A DNA stretch of 64,000 bases from Flavobacteriales bacterium (GTDB taxonomy: Bacteria; Bacteroidota; Bacteroidia; Flavobacteriales_F; PHOS-HE28): NCBI GenBank assembly GCA_016717225.1, contig JADKGB010000020.1:4538-68537 (forward strand), read 5' to 3'. Both the position numbers and the translations under genes were made by a program. Each line of letters begins with the position of its first letter. Position 1 is the first letter of the stretch. Below the pieces are notes generated by a model. It did no database searches. It was not told where the DNA came from and was given only the letters and a program-made list of their open reading frames with translations. Positions 50,099-58,546 of the stretch are shown here, piece by piece.

Positions 50099-50524
50099 AT
50101 GTATAGCAACGACCGAACGAAAGACCTCACATACGAGGACCGTTATCGCAGCCTCGGATATCTGTTCTACAGCATCGCTGCATGTGACAGGAGCATCATC
50201 CAGGCCGAGATCGATGCGTTGAAAGAGATGACCGCACGCCACTGGTTGGTTGATGACCGTAGTTATGACGAACTCGGCATCGAGTCTGCTCGATACATCG
50301 ACATCACGTTCGATCACGCCGTGGAACAACGCATGTCCGCCAAAGCAGCCTATGCGCGGTTCGAAGCGGACCAGCTGAGCGAACCTCAGCGGTTCGATGG
50401 TTGGACGAAGAGCCTGATCCTGCGCACCGCAGTGGGGATCGCCAAGGCTTCCGGATCCGTGAACAGTTCCGAAGCGACTACTATTGGCGAGCTCCAAAAG
50501 CTATTGGGCCGCATCCCTACGTGA
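50099..50524 (+). CDS. TerB-like/hypothetical helical protein (141 aa)
   Basis: This helical, acidic cytosolic-looking protein resembles small TerB-like (tellurite-resistance-type) helical domains: RYRSLGYLFYSIAACDRSII, AEIDALKEMTARHWLVDD, TKSLILRTAVGIAKASGSVNS. Its N-terminal half matches the TerB pattern of a helical bundle beginning with an acidic substrate-like loop. It is encoded 12 bp after the lipoprotein prohibitin gene, in the same operon. Assignment is tentative. Confidence 0.55.
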   Translation: MYSNDRTKDLTYEDRYRSLGYLFYSIAACDRSIIQAEIDALKEMTARHWLVDDRSYDELGIESARYIDITFDHAVEQRMSAKAAYARFEADQLSEPQRFDGWTKSLILRTAVGIAKASGSVNSSEATTIGELQKLLGRIPT

Positions 50525-50609
50525 ACCAAGGGGCATTCTTCCACCTCCTTCGTACCCTAGAGCTTCTCACCAAGAGCGCATCGAACTCCATCACCGACAC
50601 TCGAACAAC

Positions 50610-51254
50610 ATGGCTTCTTTCCGAACCCCCTTCCTGATCGCGTTGATGTGCTCCGCGATCACTGCCTTCAGCCAAGTTGGTGATACCACCTCCACCCTGC
50701 CCGTTTATCGTTCCTTGAACGAAGCCTTGCGCGAGCCTGATCTTGTGCGCAGCCTTGACCTGAGCGATCAGCATTTCGGACTGCTGCCTCGGGATATCTT
50801 CAAGTTCATCAACTTGGAGGAATTACGCTTACGGAACGACGACCTGACGGAACTACCCGAAGAGATCGGCACCTTGAACAAACTCCGCATCCTTGATCTC
50901 AGTGGAAATCCCATCCGCGTCTTACCGGAGCACTTCAAGGACCTGGGCAGCTTGGACGAATTGTACCTCAGCGAGGACGCATCGCTCGAACTGGATCAGG
51001 ACCTGATAACGCTTTCGCTGCTCCCTCACCTGCGTGTACTCCATCTGGAGAAAGATGGTCTCACGTTGCTACCGAAGAGCATCGCCTCCTTGCAACATTT
51101 GGAGGAACTGTACCTGAATGACAACCAGCTCAACGCCTTCCCATCAGTGGTGCTCCGTATGGACCACCTGAAACTCCTGGATCTCCAGCACAATCCATTG
51201 AACCCGCTCATTCCATTGGAGCTTCAACAACGGGGAGTACTGGTCAGGTTCTAA
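50610..51254 (+). CDS. Small secreted leucine-rich-repeat protein (214 aa)
   Basis: A signal peptide (FLIALMCSAITAFSQ) precedes about six leucine-rich repeats of 23 residues, e.g. NLEELRLRNDDLTELPEEIG, KLRILDLSGNPIRVLPEHF, HLEELYLNDNQLNAFPSVV. These are the LxxLxLxxNxLxxLP class. No sorting domain follows, so it is probably periplasmic. It likely binds other proteins. The ATG at 50610 gives the signal peptide; the frame extends 42 codons upstream. Confidence 0.82.
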   Translation: MASFRTPFLIALMCSAITAFSQVGDTTSTLPVYRSLNEALREPDLVRSLDLSDQHFGLLPRDIFKFINLEELRLRNDDLTELPEEIGTLNKLRILDLSGNPIRVLPEHFKDLGSLDELYLSEDASLELDQDLITLSLLPHLRVLHLEKDGLTLLPKSIASLQHLEELYLNDNQLNAFPSVVLRMDHLKLLDLQHNPLNPLIPLELQQRGVLVRF

Positions 51255-51290
51255 GAGGAGCTGGTCCCATAAGGATGAAGGATCGATCGT

Positions 51291-51926
51291 GTGCCTTCTT
51301 ACACCGCGTTGACCCCCACTACCGACCAGACCAACGGATCTTTAGCCCAGCAGATGGAAACCTACCGGACCCAACTCGTCGAAACCGCCGTTTGCCTGTT
51401 CGCCTTCTTGTTCATCAGGTACCTGGGGAAGTACATCATCCGCAATGCGGTAGTGCGTGCCTCCTTCAAGGCGAAGGAGGAAAAGGAGGTCATGCGATTG
51501 TTGAACCTGCTGATCTTCCTCGTACTGGCGGTGATCCTCACAGCGATCTGGGGTGTGAAACAAAGCGAGATATTACTCTTCGCCACGTCGGTGATCACCG
51601 TGCTTGGGGTCGCCTTTTTCGCCGAAATGTCCATCCTTTCGAACGTCACAGCGTGTATCGTCCTCTTCTTCCAGCATCCGGTCAAGATCGGTGACACGAT
51701 CAAGGTATTGGACGACCAGCACAAGATCGAAGGTGAACTTATCGACATCACCTACTTCTTCGTGTTCATCCGCACAGCGGATCGCGGAACGATCACCATA
51801 CCCAATTCCGTACTGCTGAAAAGCCCTTTCTACATTGTGGGGTCGAGCGGCACCGATGGGCGAAGAGCCGCCGACGCAATTCAGGGCGGTGCCAGCGGCC
51901 ATGCGCCTGGCCGCGCCGAAGGCTGA
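51291..51926 (+). CDS. MscS-family mechanosensitive channel-like protein (211 aa)
   Basis: Two or three TM helices (VETAVCLFAFLFIRYLGKYI; LLNLLIFLVLAVILTAIWGV) are followed by an MscS pore-lining helix and beta-domain: FATSVITVLGVAFFAEMSILSN, then IVLFFQHPVKIGDTIKVLDD and DRGTITIPNSVLLKSP. The C-terminal end (SSGTDGRRAADAIQGGASGH) departs from the family. It overlaps a fragment of a bicarbonate transporter in another frame, which suggests a recombination junction. The start is a GTG. It probably gates ion efflux in response to membrane tension. Confidence 0.8.
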   Translation: MPSYTALTPTTDQTNGSLAQQMETYRTQLVETAVCLFAFLFIRYLGKYIIRNAVVRASFKAKEEKEVMRLLNLLIFLVLAVILTAIWGVKQSEILLFATSVITVLGVAFFAEMSILSNVTACIVLFFQHPVKIGDTIKVLDDQHKIEGELIDITYFFVFIRTADRGTITIPNSVLLKSPFYIVGSSGTDGRRAADAIQGGASGHAPGRAEG

Positions 51927-52026
51927 TCCGGGCCTCTACATACCGATGGCGCTGGGCGTGACTTTCCCGTTCAACATCACGGTCGGGATGCCGCTGTACT
52001 TCGCCATTGTACAAGCGACCGGTTAG
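51880..52026 (+). pseudogene. C-terminal remnant of an SbtA-type sodium-bicarbonate transporter
   Basis: This frame encodes about 48 residues (VPAAMRLAAPKADPGLYIPMAL, then GVTFPFNITVGMPLYFAIVQ, stop at 52026) that match the C-terminal end of SbtA-family permeases, where VPAA...LPEANPSLYL...TFPFN is the usual pattern. The rest of the transporter is not present upstream; it overlaps the end of the MscS-like gene in another frame. It is a gene fragment from deletion or recombination. Confidence 0.65.
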
Positions 52027-52077
52027 CGCCGATAACTTCGCCGACCCGCTGAACGAACTGTCGGCGAACGAATAGCC

Positions 52078-53706
52078 ATGAGCAACGCCATTTTCGCACC
52101 TCCTACGCCCGTCAATGAACCAGTTAAGGGCTACGCGCCCGGTACTCCGGAGCGTGCATCGCTGCAAGCAGAATACGATCGGCGCGTAAAAACCACGATC
52201 GATGCACCGATGTGGATCGGCGGCAAGGCTGTGGAGACGAAGGATCAGCGGAAGATGACACCGCCGCATAAACACGCGCACAAATTGGGCGTGGCGCACT
52301 TCGGCGAAGCGAAGCACGTGCGTGCTGCGATCGATGCGGCGCTGAAGGCGAAGAAGGATTGGGAGAACATGCCCTTCGAGGAGCGCGCCGCGATCTTCCT
52401 GCGTGTCGCGGACCTGATCAGCGGGCCCTACCGCACGCACATCAATGCGGCCACGATGCTGGGGCAGGGCAAGAACTGTTTTCAAGCGGAGATCGACGCG
52501 GCCTGCGAATACGCGGACTTCCTTCGGTTCAATGTGAGCTATGCGCAGCAGATCTATCGCGACCAGCCGATCAGCTCTCCGGGTGTTTGGAACCGCTTGG
52601 AATACCGATCCCTGGAGGGTTTCGTCTTCGCCTTGACGCCCTTCAACTTCACCGCAATTGCCGGAAATCTGCCTGCAAGCTGCGCGTTGATGGGCAACAC
52701 TGTCGTATGGAAATGCGCCGACACCCAGTGCTACAGTGCGCAAGTATTAATGGAGGTCTTCAATGCGGCGGGACTTCCACCGGGCGTGATCAACCTGATC
52801 CATGTTGATGGGCCGACGGCAGGCGATGTGATCTTCAAACACAAGGATTTCGCGGGCATACATTTTACTGGTAGCACCAAGGTGTTCCGGCACATCTGGC
52901 AGACCATCGGCAACAACCTGCCGCTCTACCGCAGCTACCCACGCATCGTGGGTGAGACCGGCGGCAAGGACTTCATCATCGCGCACGAAACCGCCGATCC
53001 CAAGGTGGTGGCCACGGCACTGAGCCGCGGGGCCTTCGAATACCAAGGACAAAAGTGCAGCGCTGCCAGCCGCGCCTACATCCCTGAAAGCATCTGGCCG
53101 CAGGTGAAGAAGGAGCTGCTCGCCGACCTCGCTGAAATGAAGATGGGCGATCCACGCGACTTCAAGAACTTCATCGGCGCGGTGATCGATGAGAAGAGCT
53201 TTGACAAGATCGCCGCGTACATCGATGCGTTGAAAAAGGACAAGAAGAACGTGCAGATCATCGCCGGCGGCAAGTACGACAAGAAGACCGGCTACTTCGT
53301 GGAACCCACCGTGGCCGTTACCAAGGACCCGAAGAGCACAACCATGTGTGAGGAGATCTTCGGGCCCGTGCTCACGATCTACGTGTACAGCCCGAACCGC
53401 TGGATGGACACGCTCAAGCTTGTCGACGCGACGGGCGAATACGCGCTCACCGGAGCGGTGATCAGTCAGGATCGCGAAAGCATTCTGCAAGCCACGAACG
53501 TGCTACGCCATAGTGCGGGCAACTTCTACATCAACGATAAATGTACGGGCGCGGTAGTGGGCCAACAGCCCTTTGGCGGCGCGCGTGGCAGTGGCACCAA
53601 CGACAAGGCCGGCAGCTACCTGAACCTGATCCGCTGGGTAAGCGCTCGCACGATCAAGGAGACCTTCGTGCCGCCGACGGATCACCGGTATCCTTTCTTG
53701 GGTTAG
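52078..53706 (+). CDS. pruA: L-glutamate gamma-semialdehyde dehydrogenase (542 aa)
   Basis: It oxidises glutamate semialdehyde to glutamate with NAD(P), the second step of proline breakdown. The aldehyde dehydrogenase fold is complete: the NAD-site helix GNLPASCALMGNTVVWKCAD, general base Glu293 in GETGGKDF, nucleophile Cys327 in YQGQKCSAASRAY and the C-terminal QQPFGGARGSGTNDKAGS. It matches the stand-alone PruA type found in Bacteroidota. No proline dehydrogenase gene is adjacent. It starts 51 bp after the SbtA-like fragment. Confidence 0.95.
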   Translation: MSNAIFAPPTPVNEPVKGYAPGTPERASLQAEYDRRVKTTIDAPMWIGGKAVETKDQRKMTPPHKHAHKLGVAHFGEAKHVRAAIDAALKAKKDWENMPFEERAAIFLRVADLISGPYRTHINAATMLGQGKNCFQAEIDAACEYADFLRFNVSYAQQIYRDQPISSPGVWNRLEYRSLEGFVFALTPFNFTAIAGNLPASCALMGNTVVWKCADTQCYSAQVLMEVFNAAGLPPGVINLIHVDGPTAGDVIFKHKDFAGIHFTGSTKVFRHIWQTIGNNLPLYRSYPRIVGETGGKDFIIAHETADPKVVATALSRGAFEYQGQKCSAASRAYIPESIWPQVKKELLADLAEMKMGDPRDFKNFIGAVIDEKSFDKIAAYIDALKKDKKNVQIIAGGKYDKKTGYFVEPTVAVTKDPKSTTMCEEIFGPVLTIYVYSPNRWMDTLKLVDATGEYALTGAVISQDRESILQATNVLRHSAGNFYINDKCTGAVVGQQPFGGARGSGTNDKAGSYLNLIRWVSARTIKETFVPPTDHRYPFLG

Positions 53707-53740
53707 AAGAACGTTGAAGGGTAATCGGTAAGCGCGTAAT

Positions 53741-53756
53741 GAACGATCGATCGTTC
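53741..53756. promoter_or_regulatory. 16-bp perfect palindrome
   Basis: GAACGATCGATCGTTC is a perfect palindrome in the 106-bp gap between pruA and the DivIC-like gene. A short CA microsatellite lies at about 53790-53802. It could be an operator or a terminator stem; there is no T run. Confidence 0.35.
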
Positions 53757-53812
53757 GATCTGCTCAGGCACCTTCTCACCCTTTTACATTCACACACACA
53801 CACCTTCGCAAG

Positions 53813-54118
53813 GTGAAGACCAAGCTGCTCAATTTCATCCCCGCCCGCCTGCGCAACCGCTACGGCATGGGTATCGGTGTATTCCTGCTCTACGTGTGCT
53901 TTCTAAGCGATTGCGACCTGTATACCACGTTGAAATTGCGCAATGAACTGAGCGAGAAACGCAGTGAGCACGAACAATACGCACGTGACATCAAAACCGT
54001 TCGCGCGGAGTTGGCGGAACTGAACGGCGACCTTGTACTACTGGAGAAATTCGCTCGCGAGAAATACAAGATGAAGCGCGACAACGAGGACGTGTTCGTG
54101 CTGGTGGCGAAACCGTAA
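53813..54118 (+). CDS. Septum-formation initiator, DivIC/FtsB-like (101 aa)
   Basis: Small bitopic membrane protein with a TM helix (about 18-35, MGIGVFLLYVCFLSDCDLYT) and a periplasmic coiled coil (about 40-85, LRNELSEKRSEHEQYARDIKTV) that ends with the characteristic LEKFAREKYKMKRDNEDVFVL segment. This is the FtsB/DivIC family; with FtsL/FtsQ it activates septal peptidoglycan synthesis in the divisome. The start is GTG at 53813 with no other suitable start nearby. It stands alone, not in a division operon. Confidence 0.9.
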   Translation: MKTKLLNFIPARLRNRYGMGIGVFLLYVCFLSDCDLYTTLKLRNELSEKRSEHEQYARDIKTVRAELAELNGDLVLLEKFAREKYKMKRDNEDVFVLVAKP

Positions 54119-54136
54119 GCGGCACGGCCGGCGTGT

Positions 54137-55276
54137 TCAGAAACGAGCGGCCATGCTCACGGTGATGCTGGTATTGTCCTGCACCGGTCCATGGACGCTT
54201 TCATAAATGTCATCAACGCCGTGGAAGGTGCGCCCCTCCACACGGATGAAGGCGTCCTCCATCACCTTCAGGTCGACCCCCAATGAGTAGCCGATCGTGG
54301 TGAGACCATGCTCGGTCCCCGTGGGCACGATGACCTGTCGGGGATCAGTGTAGTACTCCGCCCTGAAAACACCGGACCATTGGTCGTTCCATTTGCGGCG
54401 AACGATAGCGAGCGCCCCGGCCCAGCTGTCCCATTCATCGCTCAACGGTGATTCCTGTACCCCTGCATCAGCGCCCAATTGCAAGCCCCACTTGGGGCCT
54501 TCACAACTCCACCAGATGTTGTTGAACACGCGGAACAGGCCCAGGCTGTCAGGCGTATCGCTTCCGAGGAAAGTGCTCCAATCGAGCTTCATGTTCTTCT
54601 TCATCGTCCACAGCACCTGCGTACCGAAGCAGGGGATGTCGTTCTGCACCCGCCGGATGCGTTGCCAACCGTTCAGAAAAAGCCCGGCCAGTTCCAACCG
54701 ATCGTTCGGCTTCCAGGTGAGTTTCGCCCCGCTCAGGTAGTACGGAGAATTCTCCGCCACGATGCTACGTGTGAGCGTCCAGTTGTCGATGCCGATCGCG
54801 CTCTCCAAACCGATGTGCGAGGAGAAGATCCCGGCGTCGAGCCACAGGTCCTTGGTCCTGCTGAGCTTCATGCCCACATGAGCTTCATAGACGTTGCGCA
54901 ATAGCTCGGGCTCGTTGATCAGGTTGGCCTGAGCATAGGTTCCGGCCATCAGACCCAACGCTGCACGGACCTTATCCTTTTCATAATCCAACTTCACCAA
55001 GCCGAGGTTCAGGTCCACCTCGCTATGTCGGTCGTACTGATAAAGGAACCGAGGCCTCTCATCGTCCCTTGAGTGGCCGAAGTCGTAGGCGTAATAGACA
55101 TCCACGAAGCCCGTCACCTTTATCGGCGGAGGCACCGTATCCGTCCCTGCAACGTGCGGAAAGCCGGTCACGGCGAACGCCACATCCGGAGCGAAAGCCA
55201 ACAATAACGGGCCTATCCAGCGAAAGAGCGATCCGATCATTGCGATCGCGGGCCTAGGCTCCGATCCGCTCATCAC
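54137..55276 (-). CDS. Outer-membrane beta-barrel porin, BBP2/OmpL-like (379 aa)
   Basis: A signal sequence (IGSLFRWIGPLLLAFAPDVAFA) precedes a beta-barrel with VTGFVDVYYAYDFGH, EVDLNLGLVKLDYEKDKVRAAL, DAGIFSSHIGLESAIGIDNW and a C-terminal phenylalanine (ITVSMAARF). It matches putative beta-barrel porin-2/OmpL-like proteins (Bbp2). It probably forms an outer-membrane pore. The ORF start at 55276 lies 2 bp from the SlyD stop; an ATG at 55240 gives an equally good signal peptide. The two genes may be one transcript. Confidence 0.8.
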   Translation of the reverse strand: MMSGSEPRPAIAMIGSLFRWIGPLLLAFAPDVAFAVTGFPHVAGTDTVPPPIKVTGFVDVYYAYDFGHSRDDERPRFLYQYDRHSEVDLNLGLVKLDYEKDKVRAALGLMAGTYAQANLINEPELLRNVYEAHVGMKLSRTKDLWLDAGIFSSHIGLESAIGIDNWTLTRSIVAENSPYYLSGAKLTWKPNDRLELAGLFLNGWQRIRRVQNDIPCFGTQVLWTMKKNMKLDWSTFLGSDTPDSLGLFRVFNNIWWSCEGPKWGLQLGADAGVQESPLSDEWDSWAGALAIVRRKWNDQWSGVFRAEYYTDPRQVIVPTGTEHGLTTIGYSLGVDLKVMEDAFIRVEGRTFHGVDDIYESVHGPVQDNTSITVSMAARF

Positions 55277-55278
55277 CC

Positions 55279-55749
55279 TCAGTGATGATGCCCACCCGGT
55301 CCGTGAACGTGCCCATGGCTGATCTCATCAGCGGTGGCTTCGCGCACATCGGTGATCTCCACTTCGAAATGGAGCGTAACACCTGCGAGCGGGTGGTTCC
55401 CATCGAGAAGCGCATGCCCATCGGCTACTTCCTTCACGGTGAACACACCATGTTCGCCCGCTTGGAATTGCATGCCTTCTTCAACATTGCTGTCGCCGAA
55501 ACGATCCAATGGCACCCGTTGAAGAAGATCCTTGTTCATTTCGCCATAGCCCAATTCGGGGGCGATCACGGCAATGAACTTGTCGCCGGCCTTTTTACCT
55601 TCCATCTGTAGCTCCAATCCAGGAACGATCATCTGACCGCCTTGGATGTACGCAAATGCGTCGTGGCCTGCGGAACTGTCTATGGTATTACCCTCATTAT
55701 CACGCAATGTGTAATGAAAGCTTACAGCGGAATTCTTGGAAATGTTCAT
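55279..55749 (-). CDS. slyD: FKBP-type peptidyl-prolyl isomerase SlyD-like (156 aa)
   Basis: It catalyses cis-trans isomerisation of prolyl bonds and acts as a chaperone. The FKBP core (VSFHYTLRDNEGNTIDSSAG; FAYIQGGQMIVPGLE) contains the inserted IF domain typical of SlyD (about 70-125, KFIAVIAPELGYGEMNKDLL). The C-terminal tail is His-rich (HGHVHGPGGHHH) and can bind nickel or other divalent ions. It is cytosolic and of usual length. Confidence 0.95.
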   Translation of the reverse strand: MNISKNSAVSFHYTLRDNEGNTIDSSAGHDAFAYIQGGQMIVPGLELQMEGKKAGDKFIAVIAPELGYGEMNKDLLQRVPLDRFGDSNVEEGMQFQAGEHGVFTVKEVADGHALLDGNHPLAGVTLHFEVEITDVREATADEISHGHVHGPGGHHH

Positions 55750-55810
55750 ACGGTGTCCGCCTGAACGTTTTCTGCAGGCGGGCGGCGAAAATAGTTGGCC
55801 GATCGATCAC

Positions 55811-56770
55811 TCATGGATCACGGAACCAATTTGGCGGCAGTGTTCGCCGGGCGTCCGCAATAAAACTGGCGGTGCGTTGCCTACGCCCTTCTGCCTGAAG
55901 GTGGTATCTGGTATCAAAGAACATGCTATCAGGGTAAATGTATGTCTGCGGGCTTCCGATCACCAGGGGAACGCGGGCGCGCATTTCCCGCTCCAATAGG
56001 CTGTCTACAGCCGGCACACTGAAAGTTCGAGCGAAGCTGGGCCAGCCGAATGCAACAGTGAAATGAACTAGTTCCGCGCGCTCAAGCAGCCGATCAGCGC
56101 AAGTCCAGAAACGTGGGTCTATGACGAACCCTTTGCGGAGCTCCACAGCAGCTCCACGATCGATCCCTGGCGGGCGCATGGAGAGATGCGCTACAACATC
56201 CCCTTTGGTATTGAAGGAAGAGCGCCGATAAACGGTACTATCCATCGGTGCAGGTCCGAAATGGACCGATTCACGAGTTCTGGTCAACTTCAATCTGGTA
56301 AAGGTGTAGAGCGCTTTTGGCCGTTGGGACCAGGGGATGAAGGTGAAAGCCTCGGGGAATTCATCGAGCGCCCCATAAAAAGGAACACCCAACATCCGAG
56401 GGGTGCGGAACAAAACATGCTCCGGCATGACCAGTACGAGATCCCCTGTTCGAAAGCCATCGATGGATTCGTTCACCATGAATTCGAAACCCAATCCTCC
56501 GTGGATGGCCATATTCACCACTGGCCGATGGAAAGCGCGTTCGAGTTCGTCACTGTCCAATCCAAAGGCGGCATTGGACCCACCGATCACCACTACACGC
56601 GGTGATGGAACAGTGTTGAGAAGGCGGTGCTTGTCGGCCATGGCTTCCATGAACCCTCCGGCGATCAATGGAGGTCCGAAAACGACGTTGAGAAAAAGCA
56701 ACAGGAGCACGACGGTCAAGAAGGCCAGGACCCTAATCGTGAAACGGACAACCTGGGTAGGCATCATCAA
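55811..56770 (-). CDS. SGNH/DltD-like hydrolase domain protein (319 aa)
   Basis: One N-terminal TM helix (FTIRVLAFLTVVLLLLFLNV) anchors a periplasmic domain. A GGSNAAFGLDSDELERAF block carries the nucleophile Ser in a GxS context, followed by VNMAIHGGLGFEFMVNES and a C-terminal FFDTRYHLQAEGRRQRT, a D..H pair of the SGNH/DltD family. Its start overlaps the MBOAT gene stop by 4 bp. Such pairs (AlgJ/AlgX- or DltD-like with MBOAT) transfer acyl groups to exported polymers. The acyl acceptor here is unknown. Confidence 0.75.
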   Translation of the reverse strand: MMMPTQVVRFTIRVLAFLTVVLLLLFLNVVFGPPLIAGGFMEAMADKHRLLNTVPSPRVVVIGGSNAAFGLDSDELERAFHRPVVNMAIHGGLGFEFMVNESIDGFRTGDLVLVMPEHVLFRTPRMLGVPFYGALDEFPEAFTFIPWSQRPKALYTFTRLKLTRTRESVHFGPAPMDSTVYRRSSFNTKGDVVAHLSMRPPGIDRGAAVELRKGFVIDPRFWTCADRLLERAELVHFTVAFGWPSFARTFSVPAVDSLLEREMRARVPLVIGSPQTYIYPDSMFFDTRYHLQAEGRRQRTASFIADARRTLPPNWFRDP

Positions 56771-58191
56771 AATTGAAAGTAGATGAACTGGTTCGAAACC
56801 GTAGGATCACCTTGCAGCGCAATAGCGGTAAGCAACACCAGGTAAATGCCCCAGCGCACATAGGTTGGCAGGGCCATGTCTTCCAGCGGGTGCCGGAAGT
56901 CACGGCGCCACCATTCGATCACCAACAACACGCCAATGGACAGGACTACACTGCCCGGCACACTACCGAAGACCGGTCCGGGATGCGTGAATGACCGCAG
57001 AACGAGGTAGTGGAGGTATGAGACCGCTTCGGCGATGGTGTGCGACCGGAAAAAGACCCAAGCCAAAACAACGAGCAGGAAAACCCCGATGATCCGGGGC
57101 AAATGGGCAAACTCTGGTCGGGTTCGAGGTGGTTGAGCACCGGAAACCACTTCTGGTACATAGAACAATCCGTGCAGACCGCCCCAAGCAATGAACGTCC
57201 AATTCGCCCCATGCCACAGTCCGCTAACGAGGAACGTGATCATGATATTCAGCACTTTGCGCGGCAATGTGACCTGCCCGCCCCCTAATGGAATGTACAG
57301 GAAGTCGCGGAACCAACTGCTCAAACTGATGTGCCATCGCCGCCAGAAATCACCAATGCTGCGAGAGAAATAGGGCGTCTTGAAGTTCTGCATCAAATTG
57401 ATGCCGAACAAGCGGGCGACACCAATGGCGATATCCGAATAACCCGAAAAGTCACCGTAGATCTGGAAGGCGAAAAGGATGGCCCCACACAGGAGCACCA
57501 ATCCTGGTGTTGTGGAAGGATCAGCACCGAAAATACGATCGACTACCGGAGCGCATGTATCCGCGATCACGATCTTCTTGAAAGCACCCCAAAGCGCTTG
57601 GCGCAGTCCATCGCAGGCCGCCGCCGTATCGAACCGCCTTGGCCGGGTGAACTGCGGCAAGAGGTCCACTGCTCGCATGATAGGACCTGCTACCATGTGA
57701 GGGAAAAAGCTTACGAATGCGAGATAAGCGATGGGGTCCCGCTCTGGCTTGAAGTTCCGGCGATAGGCTTCGATGGTATAGCTGAGGGATTGGAAAGTAT
57801 AAAAGCTCACACCCACCGGCAGTATGACCTTCAACGACCAAACGTTCGGTTGCATCCCGAATGATCGAAGCAATTCCGCGACCTCCTCAACAAAAAAGCC
57901 GTAGTATTTGAAGAAGCCGAGGATCCCCAGATTGAACACGAGACTGAGGACCAGTGCGCGTTTTCGCTTGCGCGGATCCTCACACCCATCAATGTACAGG
58001 CCCAACCAATAGTCGGTGAATGAACTGATGAACAACAATCCCAGGTAGCGCCAGTCCCACCAACCATAGAACACGTAGCTCGCCACCACGATCCAAGCAT
58101 TCTGCCAACGCAATGACCAGCGTTGTAGAAACCAATAGACCAAGAAGACCACCGGAAGGAAGACCAGGAAGACCGCCGAAGTGAAGAGCAT
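56767..58191 (-). CDS. MBOAT-family O-acyltransferase (474 aa)
   Basis: Polytopic membrane protein of the AlgI/DltB class with about ten TM helices. It has YVFYGWWDWRYLGLLFISSF, the motif SFFPHMVAGPIMRAVDLLPQ, FFKNLVIA-like region (here AFKKIVIADTCAP), the RRWHISLSSWFRDFLYIPLGG helix, and catalytic His327 in SGLWHGANWTFIAWGGLHG. It transfers acyl groups across the membrane for exported polysaccharide or wall-polymer modification. The start at 58191 (MLFTSAVFLVFLPVVF) matches the family; the longer frame upstream is not protein-like. Confidence 0.93.
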   Translation of the reverse strand: MLFTSAVFLVFLPVVFLVYWFLQRWSLRWQNAWIVVASYVFYGWWDWRYLGLLFISSFTDYWLGLYIDGCEDPRKRKRALVLSLVFNLGILGFFKYYGFFVEEVAELLRSFGMQPNVWSLKVILPVGVSFYTFQSLSYTIEAYRRNFKPERDPIAYLAFVSFFPHMVAGPIMRAVDLLPQFTRPRRFDTAAACDGLRQALWGAFKKIVIADTCAPVVDRIFGADPSTTPGLVLLCGAILFAFQIYGDFSGYSDIAIGVARLFGINLMQNFKTPYFSRSIGDFWRRWHISLSSWFRDFLYIPLGGGQVTLPRKVLNIMITFLVSGLWHGANWTFIAWGGLHGLFYVPEVVSGAQPPRTRPEFAHLPRIIGVFLLVVLAWVFFRSHTIAEAVSYLHYLVLRSFTHPGPVFGSVPGSVVLSIGVLLVIEWWRRDFRHPLEDMALPTYVRWGIYLVLLTAIALQGDPTVSNQFIYFQF

Positions 58192-58546
58192 TTGCAGTGT
58201 GCTGGCGGACAATATATTACCCAGCCAGTAGCAATAAAGCTCCGCATGTTCCGCTGCTCCATGGACCAACGCATTGCTTAACCAAGCGACGACCGACAGA
58301 CAGCGGCGCGATCGTGTGAGGGCGCACCTCGGTAACAACGATCCACTCAACGCGGAACATTTTTCAATGTCGAAAGAGCGCAGATGTGGAACGGGATCCA
58401 AAAGACCGAACCGATCAGGCTATCGAACCGACCTTTTGGACAGCTGAAAATGCAGAGTGCCTTCACGCAGTGAGCCCGTAGCCAATTTCTTCACCCCCTG
58501 AATTCATCGCTCTATAGGTGATGGCATCGATCCAGAAAAACCAGGA

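Noticed and set aside
53785..53805. CA dinucleotide run before the DivIC-like gene
   Set aside because: Only about six units; too short to call a functional microsatellite.
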